This document shows, piece after piece, positions 48,258-60,822 of a DNA stretch of 64,000 nt. Each line of letters opens with the position of its first letter. Within the stretch, counting starts at the first letter, position 1. Under the pieces are notes generated by a model. That model was not told the origin of the DNA. It saw only the letters and a list, made by a program, of their open reading frames with translations, and did not search any database. Source of the stretch: Varroa destructor (taxonomy: Eukaryota > Arthropoda > Arachnida > Mesostigmata > Varroidae); NCBI RefSeq assembly GCF_002443255.2, contig NW_019211454.1:51898118-51962117 (forward strand), written 5' to 3'. The translations under genes were made by a program, and so were the position numbers.

Positions 48258-50090
48258 GCGAGTTTTCACGAAATACAAGCAGCATGACTTACAAGGGCAA
48301 CTTGCGCAAGATGTGGTTGTTACCATTTGTCAAATCATTACTTATAAAATGATACTATCTGCTATACGTTAATAGAGGTTAATAAATGTTTTATTTGGAC
48401 GACCATTCATTGAAGCCGACTGCTCGTCGACCATAACAAAAGCCAAAAAAGTAGATTTTAGCTGGTAAAACACGCAATGGTTGCAATAAGAATCCAGATT
48501 TTAGCTACGAGCTAAAATACTAAATTGGCTGAAGTAGTTACGAGGGTTATCGCTCAAGAAAAGAGCAGCTCGCGTGTGGGGCGTCCATTTGAAGCACGAC
48601 GGAGGCGACGACCAAATGATGTCGTTGGTTTGTGGCTCTAGAATCTATGACAAAAGCTAACAGCAGTTCGATATCAACGAGAAAAAGAAACTAGAGACTG
48701 GAACAAGTAGAGGAACACATTATAAGGAGACGCGAAATGGCGACTTGCCCCTGCTATTCCGATCGGTCAAGCGCAGCGTCGTTGTAATTCGCGAGTGCCC
48801 CACCCATGCCTCGACATGATCCTAAACAGTAAATATGCATACGTGCATATTGCTGAATTTTTATGTCCTGGTGGTGCTTTGTAGAACGTGCACTGACGAT
48901 AAAATCGGAATATAGTTCCTTGAATTTAAAATAATTTTGCAGATAAATGCGCCGATACCGTCAGCAGAGAACCCCTTTGAGTTTACTATACGTGGTCAAG
49001 GCCCAGACAATATTTGTGTAACACAACTAGTTACAGTGGCCAACTACGAATAATTAATAAACCACGAAGGCTATAATATAATGTTTGCAGGAGACAATAG
49101 GTCCTGACTGCATTAACAGGAATGAATCAAGTGATACGAAATACTAATAAATAGCAGGACACGGCCCAGTGTTGTCCTGGAAAATCAATTGCAAACCCAC
49201 ATTTTTCTGTGTATATTTAACCGCTGCTGCTGTGTATTGTAATTTATCAGTGCTACAAATAAATAATATTCAACTTTTTTTACTTTTGGGCAAAATCAAA
49301 TGCTATTACCTGCGTCTGCGAGGGTATTATATGTAACCAATGCAGTGTGAGCTTATTCATCAAGCGGCAGCCTTTACAAACGGCCGTCACAGATGCCATC
49401 TTTATTTAGTTGTCGTCATACCCGTGAAATGGGTTCTCGAAAAACGGGTTCGCTCTTCAGATTTGCTTCGAATTACAGATGGCACGACGACACAAAACGC
49501 AAAGCAGCAGTAGGCCCAGCCCCATTTTCAATGACGATATCAATCGCCTATCATCGCGTTTTCATCGCAGCGACTAAGCTGCTTCCATTTCCGAGCAGCC
49601 CAATATTGCGGGCGTATCACATCATCAATTAACGACGACTAGTAGTTAAATATTGTTGACTTGACGCCTTATTATATCCGTGTCGCGGACTATTTCCTAC
49701 TATACACCGTATTATATTTATATGTATATACTATATTAACTTGAACGTATAGTTGTACTTGGTTTAATGGTCTTCCGAGAGGAAGTTATAAAGATCACAC
49801 AGACTCGATCTAATTGAGCATTCTATACAGTACCTATTGTAATTTAAAATAGAAAAGGCCATCGCTTGCTGGCCTAATTGACGTTAAGACAATAGTCGAA
49901 TATTAATTAATCCACGTTAATAAATGCACTTAAACAATCGACATCTCTCGAAAAATTCACGACTCTAGAATTTTTCTTTTCGTTTTTGGTTATCTGGGTT
50001 GCATGCTGGGTTGTATGTGTCCTTAAAAAAGACGCTACGTAAAAATACGCTTGGACATGTGTTACCAGGTTGCCCGCTAGGTTTCAAACT

Positions 50091-50146
50091 AAATGTGGTA
50101 GTGGTAAACTGAAACCCAAACGTTTCAACTTACCACTACTACATTT
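50091..50146. repeat. Strong hairpin: 25-bp imperfect inverted repeat with 6-nt loop
   Basis: The left arm (50091-50115, starting AAATGTGGTAGTGGTAA) and the right arm (50122-50146, ending TTACCACTACTACATTT) pair at 22 of 25 positions around the loop CCAAAC. Similarity fades outside the arms. The surrounding DNA is AT-rich and noncoding. It could be a small hairpin RNA, a relic of a miniature transposable element, or a palindromic binding site; the loop is short for a typical pre-miRNA. Confidence 0.85.
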
Positions 50147-51200
50147 TGACATGATGGGCGACACTTTAAAATTGATGTCCACTACAGCTGCGTAAGAATA
50201 TATACGTGATTTGCCTGTACCGTTTATTGTATTACAGGCCGCGTGTTGCATCCGCCAGTCAACGGTCAGCCAACATGGTAAACAGTCAGAATCCTAATCG
50301 TATCGCTCGCTTTTGGGAGCGAAGTACTAAAACAAATATAATATTCCAACGGTCTATCCATTTCAAGCCGGCAGCGGAAAGCTGCAGGAAAGCTCTCATT
50401 CCATCGACGGTGAATTATACTTCGCTTAGTCTCCTTGTTGGCAGACCATAGGCCTATAGCAGCTACCACCAGCCGCGGATTTTCTGAGATGCTCCGATGC
50501 TTTACCGAGTAAAAACTGTTGTCATTGGCGCGCCTACTACACCCCGACCAACGAAAACCACCGTCTCTCCGTAACTCTGTCCTATTTTAGTGTTCCTACG
50601 ATTTTGCTGCTTGTATTCGTGTAGCAGATAATAATATAGCCAACTGGAGAACTGTCTCGCGTCGCCCCTGGACTCCTCTGGCAAACGCCGAGAAAGCCCG
50701 CGTTCCTGAGTTCCACACACAGAATGAGCACCATTGCCGGCAGCGACAACAACAGAAGCAAGAAGGCCCGCAGTGGCAGCACAAGCTAATTTCAATAAAT
50801 TCGACACTTTATGGTTGTGATTGGGATGTGGCGACGTTGCAGCAACCGTAGTGATGCTGATGGCGGCAGTCGTAACACGTGTCGCCGCAGAAGCTGGTGC
50901 GAACTGTAGAGCAGCTTCTGTTCATGGTATCTGCGATTGTTTGCATGGCGCGATGTTGTCTAAGATTGTTGCCGTGAGGCAGGCGAGAGGGGGGGACTGC
51001 TGCTGCTGGCGTATATGTCGGTGGTGTTGTTCATGCTGTTGATGCTGATGCTGATGGTATCTCTGACAGAGCGGCGGTGGTCGTTGAAGAATGTTGTCGA
51101 CCCAGGATCATGTTGTCTTTGCTGCCGCGTTTCGTCTCCTCTCCTGCTCTCTCTCGCTTCTTTGACGCTACCGGCATCGGCGAGCGGCTTTCTTTCCTTT

Positions 51201-51222
51201 TGCTGCTGCTGCTGCTGCTGCT
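51201..51222. repeat. (TGC)n repeat
   Basis: Seven CTG-class units occur in noncoding DNA. Confidence 0.93.
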
Positions 51223-54200
51223 CCGGAGTCACCACTGCCTCCGTCGGTGCGCAACAATAAAGGACAACGCCACGCAACGTTCAATGTGTGCACAACGGAT
51301 AAAGCAAGAGACACACGGACGGACAGAAAGAGGGAGACCATCGACACAACCGCGGCTTTTATTTTGCCAGTGCCCCGATACACGTCAGCCAGCCAGGCGA
51401 CCAGCTACTTTAGCAACAATCAACAACAACAACCACCGACTGACTTCCCGCTAGATCAGCCGTAAATCACATGCGAAAACAACGGCGGCAGGAGCGCAAC
51501 ATGTGACGCGCATTTCAGCTTGTTCCGATGCCGCACAAACATGAGATTCGCACAGACAGGCAAACATGCCCACACTTCGTACCACATGAATAAAGAAAGC
51601 TAGGTGCACACAAGGCCCGGGTCGACGTATGATGCCGGAGCAGGCAACAGCCAACGGGGCGGGCGGTGGCTGTAGTGGTAACTATAGTGATAGCCCACAG
51701 GGGTACGGGAAATGATGTCGAGACCTGGGACAGCAGCAGCTAGGAATACGTGTATATTTTCATTTCATTTAAATTTTAGCGCGCAAAAACAACTAACTCT
51801 CGTCATCCTGCGGATCTTTCTCCAGCTATTCCGTTTATATGATTCCGTCTTCTTTGTCTTGTGTTTATTCTATCTCTCAGTGTCTTGTCTTTGGCGACCG
51901 CCAACTTCTTTCTAAAGCGTTTGGTTTCTTTATCTGGTCTACTGCTCGCAGTCAAACAGTATCATTAACGAGGCCAAACATTGACTTGGGCACTATTTCT
52001 GTTACGGAGCAAATCATATGGCCCATCATAGGGTCGGTCGTTCATTGCCAGAGGTTCGAGCCCTTCTACGCTCGTAGACCATTTAAGCGGCACACGGTAT
52101 CGGACGAATATTTAAAAGTAGGCACTATAAAATAGCCATCATCGTGCTTATTCCACATTTATTCCCAATGTGCCTGTTTATGCGCAGGTAGACTGAATAT
52201 TATACAACTACAACCGGGATCATGTTAATAACGTAACGATAGCTTGAAACAATGAGACGCTTTGAAAGCTGATACAGCAGAGCGAAGAACGAAGAAAACC
52301 GAGATCCGGTCCAGTCAGAGTCTGACATGAGTGAAAATACTGAAATAGGCAGCCACAACGAGCTCTTCGAATAGACGTTTCCCTAGGGCCCAACCCAGTA
52401 CAGGCGTACATATATAGCCTAACAGAATGGCAGCAACGTAAGCCGCTAATACTTCTCTTTACTGCCGCTATCTCGAGAAGAACGCATGCCGCTGGGCCAC
52501 GCTTTTACGCCTGCTTTCCCGAGCTCGTCGTACTTCGACTTGCCCCGCAGCTCTCAGCGTTCCTCCCCTATAAATCCCACTAGCCAGTCAAACTCTCCCC
52601 GATCCTGGGGTCGCCCTCATTGCGATTCGACGGGCGATCGTCCACCAGGTCATCGGGCTCCATCGGAGGACGAAGGAGATGATAACGATGATTATGATTA
52701 CGATAGGTTCATTTTTCGCTGTTAATCATGCTGACTAGCTTTGAATAACCGCACAGTCTCATGCAATGGATGTTCGGACGCAAAGAATTCTAAAGTAAGC
52801 TGCTTTCAGCCTGTAGTCTCTATAATGTGTCCAGTGCACACACTGCTAGCTAAGCAGGCTATAATAGAAATGGCAGCAATCGAAGAGAATAACGGAAATG
52901 GCGAACAGAATTAAGGCCAAGAGGGTGTATGGATTTTTCGGCTTGCTCACGCAGGCATAAGCCACATCGAATAAACCCAGAAGGCCCAAATCTGCGCTCA
53001 CTTTTTCCAGTACTGCATCTGATCCATAGCAACCTCCTTGTCGCTAATAATAACAAAAAACGTTTTCTATTATTTACACTTGGTTGGATCCACACTGATT
53101 AAATCATGCGATTAACGATGTCATACTGATGTGTTAGAGCGCGCGAATCCGCAAACCGTTGTAGCCTTTTTCGCTTCTATCAACTTTACCAGGCTTGCTC
53201 TTGCCAGACTAATTGCAATGCAGATGCATGTAATACATGCTATATCTCGTAAACTAGCTTGTGAATATTGGGATCAGACTTCGATGGTTCAACAACTCGG
53301 TCATCGATTGCGTATCTGCTATACTTATAATATGCTACTATGTGCGTGAGCATGAAATATCTCTAGTCCGGAATCTGGCGTCGTCGACAGCGAAGTCAAC
53401 AAACGATGTTCCGGACCTACGCGGATACGCATGGGTCGACCGGCACTCGAGCAACGCCGTGGTTACGCGTACAGGCGCTAAATCGGTCCAATGGGACCAC
53501 ACATACATCTAACCATGGCGGTGAAGGGTTTTAGGTTTCACTCGCACCTCTAACAGCATAGCAAGCGCAACAGTAACTCCACTAACGTCGTTTCATCTAA
53601 AAGCCTGAGAGGTTCTAGCTGGTCTACACGAGCTGGATCTTCTTGTCCAGCGGCTGTTAGTAGTGGGTCGGATTTACAACAGCCAGTCAGCTAGCCAGCG
53701 AACAGCCTAGAGAGCTTGAGACGGCCGCCCCTTAACCACTGCCGAAGATAAAGGCGATTGCAGGTAGGTGAAAAAGAAGGCACTAGTTAGTCGAGACGTG
53801 AAGCAATGGGATCTCAATTCGACGTGCCTCGATGACTGGGTCGTCGCAGCTGGGATGGCTGCTATCATCACCACTTCAACCGCTACCGACGCGTTGTTGA
53901 CTCGCCGCCCGGTTGAACGGCTGGTGAGCTTGCAGTCGCGCTGGCTGAGAACATATAGACTTCCGATAATCACCGAGCAGTGCCGCTCAACCAAGTGGCA
54001 GACCAACTGGGGTCGACCACCAGGAATGCTGACCTGGGTCCCACTGGGATTACCATTACTGCTCCGATCGCCATTGCCAGAGGTATTTAGTGCGACGGAT
54101 GTTTGAAACGCCTCAAGTCGTTTCGCTTGCCTTCAGTTCACTACTACCAACTCGTGAGTATATTAATGGCAAGGCGCAAGAATAACGGCACAATCGGCGA

Positions 54201-54780
54201 AATTGGGTCGATCCTGCGCTTTACTCAATCGTTCTTCACTCTCACGGACTCATTCTGAGAGCTGCTCATTAGTCTGACTATCTGGCCGCCGGCTTCGCTG
54301 GTAAACTTGATCCACCTGGCCCCCACGACGCAGGAGCGTTATCCACTATTTTAGCTCCTTTAGCAGCTTTGCCACTCTACCGGCCATCTGGGCTAATTCT
54401 TGGTGCCAACTTTATGGGACATAGAGTGCGGCGAAGTTCACTGCCGATTCTTTTTGGCTTCAGCCTCACCCCGGTCGTGAACAACAGTCGGCAACGGCGG
54501 CCTCGATCAAAGTTTTCGTAATTCCCTATCGTCACAAACGACAAAATGGCTGACAGCCATCAGCAAGGTATTCTTAGCCAGCGACGCCAGCAGTCACTTT
54601 CCGATCACTATAGAATTATCGATTGTGCTGCTTTCCATAGGATCGAATTTATGTAACGCACCAATCTACCCACAGACCATTAGGCTACCGCAGCACAACA
54701 ATCTGGCCGGCGGGCGTGAAGCGTCGACTGGCCTCTTTACCCACTGAGCCACTCGTCGGACTGACCGCCCACCGTACGTT

Positions 54781-54808
54781 CGTCCATCCGTCCGTCCGTC
54801 CGTCCGTA
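54781..54808. repeat. (CCGT)n tetranucleotide repeat
   Basis: About six CCGT units occur, with one imperfect unit at the left end. Confidence 0.94.
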
Positions 54809-57656
54809 CGTCTCTCTCTCCCTCCATTCGATATCAGACCTAACTCCCGATCGTCTACTTATTTCCACTGTTTCACATCCGATCCCAAAAAGGAAAAACT
54901 AGGAAAAGAAGGAGGAAGCTGACGGTAACGACAGCGAAAACCTGCGACAAAAAAAGGAACTCGAGGAGGATATCGAAGAGAGGACTTTTGTCAATCCGTT
55001 TGTAGCTCTTTTATAGTGAGACAACAGGTTGAGCTCTGATTAACTTGCTGTTGGACAGATGAGAGCCCACAATGCGGGATTCCATGATCAGCATCAGAAA
55101 GACTGACGTCTGTGGCGCCTGCTACATAACCGGCACCGTATGCTAGTTATAATCAAAGCAATGGCGGTTACCCTGGACGCGGACACTGGCGCTTGGCACC
55201 CGCCATGAGTCAGCGCACTTATCGAACACGAGAAGACTATTCAGTCCAGTTCCTACGCATTGCTCTATCTAGCTACTGTTACAACTGTATTTAATTGCAG
55301 CCGCGGTACCCGGCTGCGTACGTGTCTATCCACAGGTGTCATTCGCTGTCTTTCTTTCGTTTCGTCGCCCGCACTATTTTCCCTTTTCTTCATCTCACTG
55401 CGTATTTCTCTGTTCATTCGGTCGTCCTTATTTGCTATGGACATATCGGTCCTCCTTTATCTTCCCATGTATTTTTGTCTTGTTTGTCGTTCATCGTCTC
55501 ATCCGCGCTTTATTCTCGACTTTACTGTCGCTGGTGGTCGATTGCTGCGCCAGTCGTGGCTGTGTTCATCGTCCCGTCTCTCTGCGTATGTTTCAGGCTG
55601 TTGCGGATGTGTACGCGCGCGACTGATAGTTGACGCGCGATGTTGTTGGAAGCAAGCGAATCGAGTTGGACCGAGACGAGTTAACAGAGCCAGGCAACGC
55701 CTCGGAGTGTTTTTCTCTCTGCGCATCAATCGCAGTCCCGTCTCCATGCGTCCGTCCGTCTCTCTCTGCGGCTTCCATGCCTGACCTACTGACAACAGCT
55801 AGCAAGAGACAGATATTGTTGCAGCTCGTGCTGCTTGGCAGAATCGGCTCAGCGACATATAAGTCTGGGCTCTTCGTGGAGGCCATGCCGAAAGTCGAAC
55901 GTCGTGCCCGTAGGGAAGGAAAAGGGTCCAGCATAAAACGAAGGCCCATCCAAAGCAGCGTCGGAACAACACAGGGCTCAAGTCGACAGTTTACCGCCAG
56001 TGAACCATGGGGTAAGAGCAGCGGTAGTAGCAGCATCTAGGCCAAACAAGCCAATGGACTCAGTCATTCAGTCACTGCGAATGTCTAGTCGTAGATGCAT
56101 GTGACTTTTGCTAAAAAATAAATGCATGTACTGCTATATGTATCATAAGTATGTTCTACCACGTATGCTTTTTATTTATATATAGATAGACAGTTTGTGA
56201 AACCCTCGAACAGCACGTCTGCCTGTCCGTCACCCTGTTTGTCCCAGATCTTTTTCTCGCTGACTGAGTCCATTGGTTCCTCCGTTTCGCCCCCGCCGCT
56301 GCCGCGACAGCCACCGTCTTTCCATCTTCATTTTAACAAACCTTTTCATCGTCGAGATCTTTCCGCAGGGCATTGCCGATAGAACAACAGGCCTTATATT
56401 GAGTGAGCAGCAGCCGGCGTGAACGCAGAGAGCGTCACGCATCTGCCACCGCCACACAATAACACTATGGCAGCACCAGGAAAGCTACGACCCGGTCCCA
56501 TGGCTCTAGCAACGGCGACTGGTTCAGACAGGCGTCTTCGCACAATCAGCCTATGACTGAGTACTCATTGATGACGCTGCGGCCGCACTAGTGCGCCATT
56601 ACCAACCGCTGTTTGTAGCAGTAGCGGCAATGGTGGCTCGCTTTCTTCGCTGGCCTCTCGCCCCAGCCTTCCTCCGTTCTCCTCTTCGCCATTCTCGACT
56701 TTGATCTGTAGTGTACTCGAACTGGTTGGTGTGTCATTATTTTTTCTCTGCCGTGTGCTGTTGCGGCAGGCGAAGCTTTTTCTAGCAAAGCGCACCTCCT
56801 TTCAGTCTTGGATCTAGCGCAAAGCTGCCGCAGGCGTCGTGTTCGACGAATTGGTAAACCGCCAGTCAACGTATCACAAGACGACTATTGTATCACGTGC
56901 ATGCGCCGCTCTACTTCTGCTACAGTTAGTACCAGCTATAGTGATCTACCAATTAATATAGAAACCATCATCGAATTTTAGCCGATAACGTATATGTATA
57001 CAAATCCATGTATAGACATGTAGACTGCATTGCAATACTGATAATATTATGGTTCGATTAACTCGACTAGTGGTAATTTTTCTTTCTTCCCAATAACTGC
57101 AAGCTATGCGCAGACATGTAATGATGATAGCAGTTATAATGAAAGTATAATAGTAATAAAAGCAGCGCCAGCAGCAGTTGGAAAGCAAGTACGAGGCTTA
57201 TCGTCGAAGGGCCGCCGCTGGCTGCACACCTCACAACCTCACTAGACGCACCCAATCCAACTCAATCTAACCTTTTTCTTGGCCATATTTACACTCCGCG
57301 GCATTTCTCTTCTCAGATCTTTGCTCCACCCCAGCAGCTCCCCAAATATCCCTTGCCGTCCTATCCTCCTCGTCTTACCCACCCCTATCCCCCAGTAGAG
57401 TGGTGGTAGACCTTCTAAGCAGCAACAGCAGGCAATGACCAAGTTAACCGTAACAGCCAAATCCAATACAATACCATTAGCAGTTGGATAGTTGCTGCGT
57501 ACTGCTTCTTTTGGCGCCGCTACCGTCGCTGTTTGAGTCGAAAGAAATGATGACTCAGCTCGTCTAAGTGCGACGGCCTAGCATTTTTATTACTATTGGT
57601 TCAACATTTGTTTGCTTCGCTGCTCCATCTTTTTCTCTCGCTCGTTTTCGGCTGCT

Positions 57657-57679
57657 GTCTGCCTGCCTGCCTGCCTGCA
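57657..57679. repeat. (CTGC)n tetranucleotide repeat
   Basis: More than five units of the reverse complement of the GGCA repeat are present. Confidence 0.95.
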
Positions 57680-57701
57680 TCGGTCTATCGGTGCCCTTGT
57701 A

Positions 57702-57717
57702 CCCCCCCCCCCCCCCC
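57702..57717. repeat. Poly-C homopolymer
   Basis: Sixteen consecutive C are followed by TTTT. It is the longest C/G homopolymer I noticed in the window and a likely site of length error or polymorphism. Confidence 0.95.
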
Positions 57718-59408
57718 TTTTCCTTCTCTCTGTGTCCGTATGTCAATGTATCTGTCGCGTCTGGCTATTTTCCTTGGCCCTTCCTCGTTGTCCGCTGACG
57801 CCTACAGGCCGTTTGGTCAGGTCGCCGCTGCCGCTCCAACCGCCTCACATCGTTTTGCTTGGTCGTTCACTCGACCTGGCGGGTGACTGTCGATTGTCGA
57901 TGCCCGTTGCTTGCTTGGTCACCCGGTCGCCCGTCTATCTGCTTGTCGCATCTCTGCGTGTCCTACAAGTTACGAGAGCTACGCGCTGTTGTTGTCGCTA
58001 TAGCAGTAGGCGCTCCCTGTTGTCGCTTGCGCACACTCCAGTGACGGGAGCGGGCTTGATCTTTCTCATCCTAGTCCTGGCTCTTTCTTCTACTGCTTGT
58101 TCGTCTCATCTCCTTCGTCCTTTTCGCCGTCCTCGACATCGTGGTCGCTGCTGTCGACGATGTCGTCATGGTTGTCGCTATCGCTGTCGTCGTTGTCGTT
58201 ATCATCTTTAAGGGAAAGATGGAGGTTGGGACTACTTTACTAGCCACTGGTCGCGACCCTGGCCGGCCTGGTCACCCTCGGTGTAACGCTACTTTTCCTC
58301 TATTGAGCGGACGACAAGCAAACGAGAGCGACGAGGAGGAGCGACCAAGCTTCCCGCAGGCAGCTCTGCTTGCAGCTTTAGCTGGTGCTCCTTGCCGCTG
58401 TCGCTCTTTCCGAATGCACCCGACCAAATACTGAGAGCGGCCGATCGCTGCTACACTATACTTCCACGGGATTCACTAGCCCGCCAGTAAGGACCAGCAT
58501 ATAGACACACACGACATCCAGCAACGGCATCGTAGGACCGGCCTCAGCAGCGGCGTCAGACATGCCGGACATCTGTCGAACGCCGCGTTACTCATCGAAG
58601 AAAGGAGGCTCGAATCCTGGTCGCTTCGCAGCCGGCTGCGGGAGCCGATCGCTGTCCGAGTCCGGCAGCACCACAGACTGGCCAGTATACAGTCTACTAT
58701 GGCACTAGCTATGATCACTGCCGCCGCCGCCGCCACAGTCTCCGTGATACTGCTGCTGTTGATTCTCGCTCTCGGCCATCGTCTATCTACTGATGGCTAA
58801 GCGCCGAACCAAGCGACCACTATTGCGGCCATCTCGGGCTAACCATTAATGAACGCCGTGATCTATGGACGCATGCTTGGCTACAATCGCCATTCTGGCG
58901 TTGTTCAGCTACGCTCGCCAGTGCTGCTGCTGGCGGCCGCTACGGTAGTGGTAATCGTGTGGGCCACAACCCCAGGCGGTATAGCTATATATGTGAATGT
59001 TTATATCTGAGCGTTGGTTCGTGTGCCTGCGTGCGGATATCTAGCTAAGTGTGAGCCTTCATTTTCCTCTATGTCTCCGGGCATCTATATCGGAGCGTTG
59101 TCGTTCCCAGCTAGCGCGGGCGCCGCCGCCGGCGGTTCCACTGCTAACACCAAGTGCTGGGTCGCCGCCTCGTCCCCAAATCGGCGAAAAGCAGAAGTCC
59201 GACTCAGACCCCAACCGCAGACCACAATTAATGCAATGCCTTGACTGGACCAGCCATGTCACCAATATGATGCCATCATAGTTCCCTAATGCTTGGCTCA
59301 ATCTAAGGAGGCCTCTGCTAAACTATAACACAATAGTAAGTTGCCGCATTCGCGGATGCAGCTCCCAGCGTCTACTAACTAATCTTTCTCTTTTCCTATA
59401 TTATAGAG

Positions 59409-59517
59409 CTCGTTGAATCAACCCATCTAACGCAGGAAGAACGCGCACTTCAATGTATGGAACATTTTGAGCCTCAATGTCTCATTCTGCTTGAGTTTGG
59501 GTACCAGCCTGTATATC
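59409..59517 (+). CDS. Exon-like segment of unknown gene
   Basis: I do not recognise it. A long pyrimidine tract and acceptor (TCTTTCTCTTTTCC...TATAGAG) precede an open frame reading LVESTHLTQEERALQCMEHF, then EPQCLILLEFGYQPVY. A donor-like TATC|GTACGT lies at 59518. Unspliced, the frame runs on to a TGA at 59575. No partner exon was identified, so this is a weak call based on one good acceptor and a protein-like composition. Confidence 0.18.
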
Positions 59518-60747
59518 GTACGTATCTTTGCACATACATAGTAATACAGTGTTATTATTGTTGTACTAATAAATGACAAAAAGAAAGATATTCCGAAAAA
59601 GAAATGTTCGATTCCGTTCAAAACTATAGTACTGCTGGTTCTGTTGTCTCTGTTGCAGGCACTATTATCGACTAAGGGAGCCTATTTTTTTTAATTCGTC
59701 TTCACAAAGGAGTAAGTGCATTAGAGTTAATTACGACACATCCTCAAGAGATCAGTTCTTCTTCCTCGAAATACACCCGTGCGTAGCCTGCTTCGAAAGG
59801 TAAGTCTCTTTCACATCTAGTGAGACACACAGCTTTCCGACGCCTCTCTGCCCTACTACTTTACAGTATGCGCTTTCTCGTCTCTTACAGCCCGGCCTCC
59901 AACTGCCGCTATTCCAGCCACTGATGCCACTGTCCATCGTTACTTCGTTTCGAGACTTGCAGACACGCCAAACGGGAAACAGGTCGCTTTCGGAGGATAT
60001 CTTTATCGACGGACGAGGTCCTCGGAGATTCTCTAATTGCCATCAACGGTCGTCGGTGTCGTCGTCGTCGAGCTGATCGCACCGGTCAATCCATAGCGAG
60101 GCGGACTGGAGGGCACCGACGAGTGAAGTGCCACCGCGACAACGAGAAGACAGTCATTTGAGACAATCAGGACGGCCGAACAGGAACTCCATGACTCCGC
60201 CGTACGCCAGCTTCATACAGCAATAGGAAAAGTGCGCTTTGCAGCTGGTCGCAGTGCTGCCACCCCTGCTGTACCACTAATTCAGCTTCAAATCAGCACC
60301 GAAGAGTTAGACACCGATAGGGTATGGACTTAGCTGGCTAGCAACACGGTGTCACTTTTCGACTTCTTTGACGTTAATTCTCGCTGTTTTTTTCCGCCTT
60401 AGTCCTTTTCTTTTTCATGGGAAGGTACGGATGACATTGGGGCCAGATGAACCTTTCGGCAAATCCTGTACAGTCGAATCCAAGTCCGCCTGATTCGTAC
60501 GGACGTGTCCTGCATATATTGTATGTCCAGCGGTAGTAAACAATACGATTGAATTGAAAGGAAAGGCAACACAATGCGCAGCATGTCCGTCATTGCAGAA
60601 GCTCTTGACACCGTTATAAATTAGTATTAAATAATGATAGTAGACATTTGGCAAAGTTAAATCGTAGCTCTTCACTGCGGATAAGCTCGCTAGCCATCTG
60701 TACATATTATTATACTGTAATTATAGGCAGTTCCTTTTTTACCTTAG

Positions 60748-60822
60748 TAACAAGTCGGATTAGATATGCTTCGAGCTTTCGTAGCCGGTGTGCCCCAGTT
60801 AGGATCATGCATATTTTATTCG
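60748..60822 (+). CDS. Exon-like segment with ATG and strong donor
   Basis: An acceptor with a pyrimidine tract (GTTCCTTTTTTACCTTAG, AG at 60746-60747) and a strong donor TTCG|GTGAGTAAG (GT at 60823-60824) bound 75 nt. An ATG at 60766 opens 19 codons (M-L-R-A-F-V-A-G-V-P-Q-L-G...) in phase 0 to the donor. An acceptor CCTTGCCAG at 61007 would add 12 codons before TAA. Only the splice signals support this; function is unknown. Confidence 0.15.

Noticed and set aside
55260..55784. 174-codon plus-strand ORF with Phe/Leu/Ser-rich apparent membrane segments
   Set aside because: Hydrophobicity follows from TTC/CTT-rich sequence. There is no initiation context, homologous motif or splice site.
57612..58211. 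199-codon plus-strand ORF and overlapping frames
   Set aside because: It covers a (CTGC)n repeat, a 16-C homopolymer and CGT triplets, and the overlapping frames are about equally open. This is typical of low-complexity DNA.
58590..58640. tRNA B-box-like GGCTCGAATCC
   Set aside because: I found no matching A box at the right distance and no cloverleaf with an acceptor stem.
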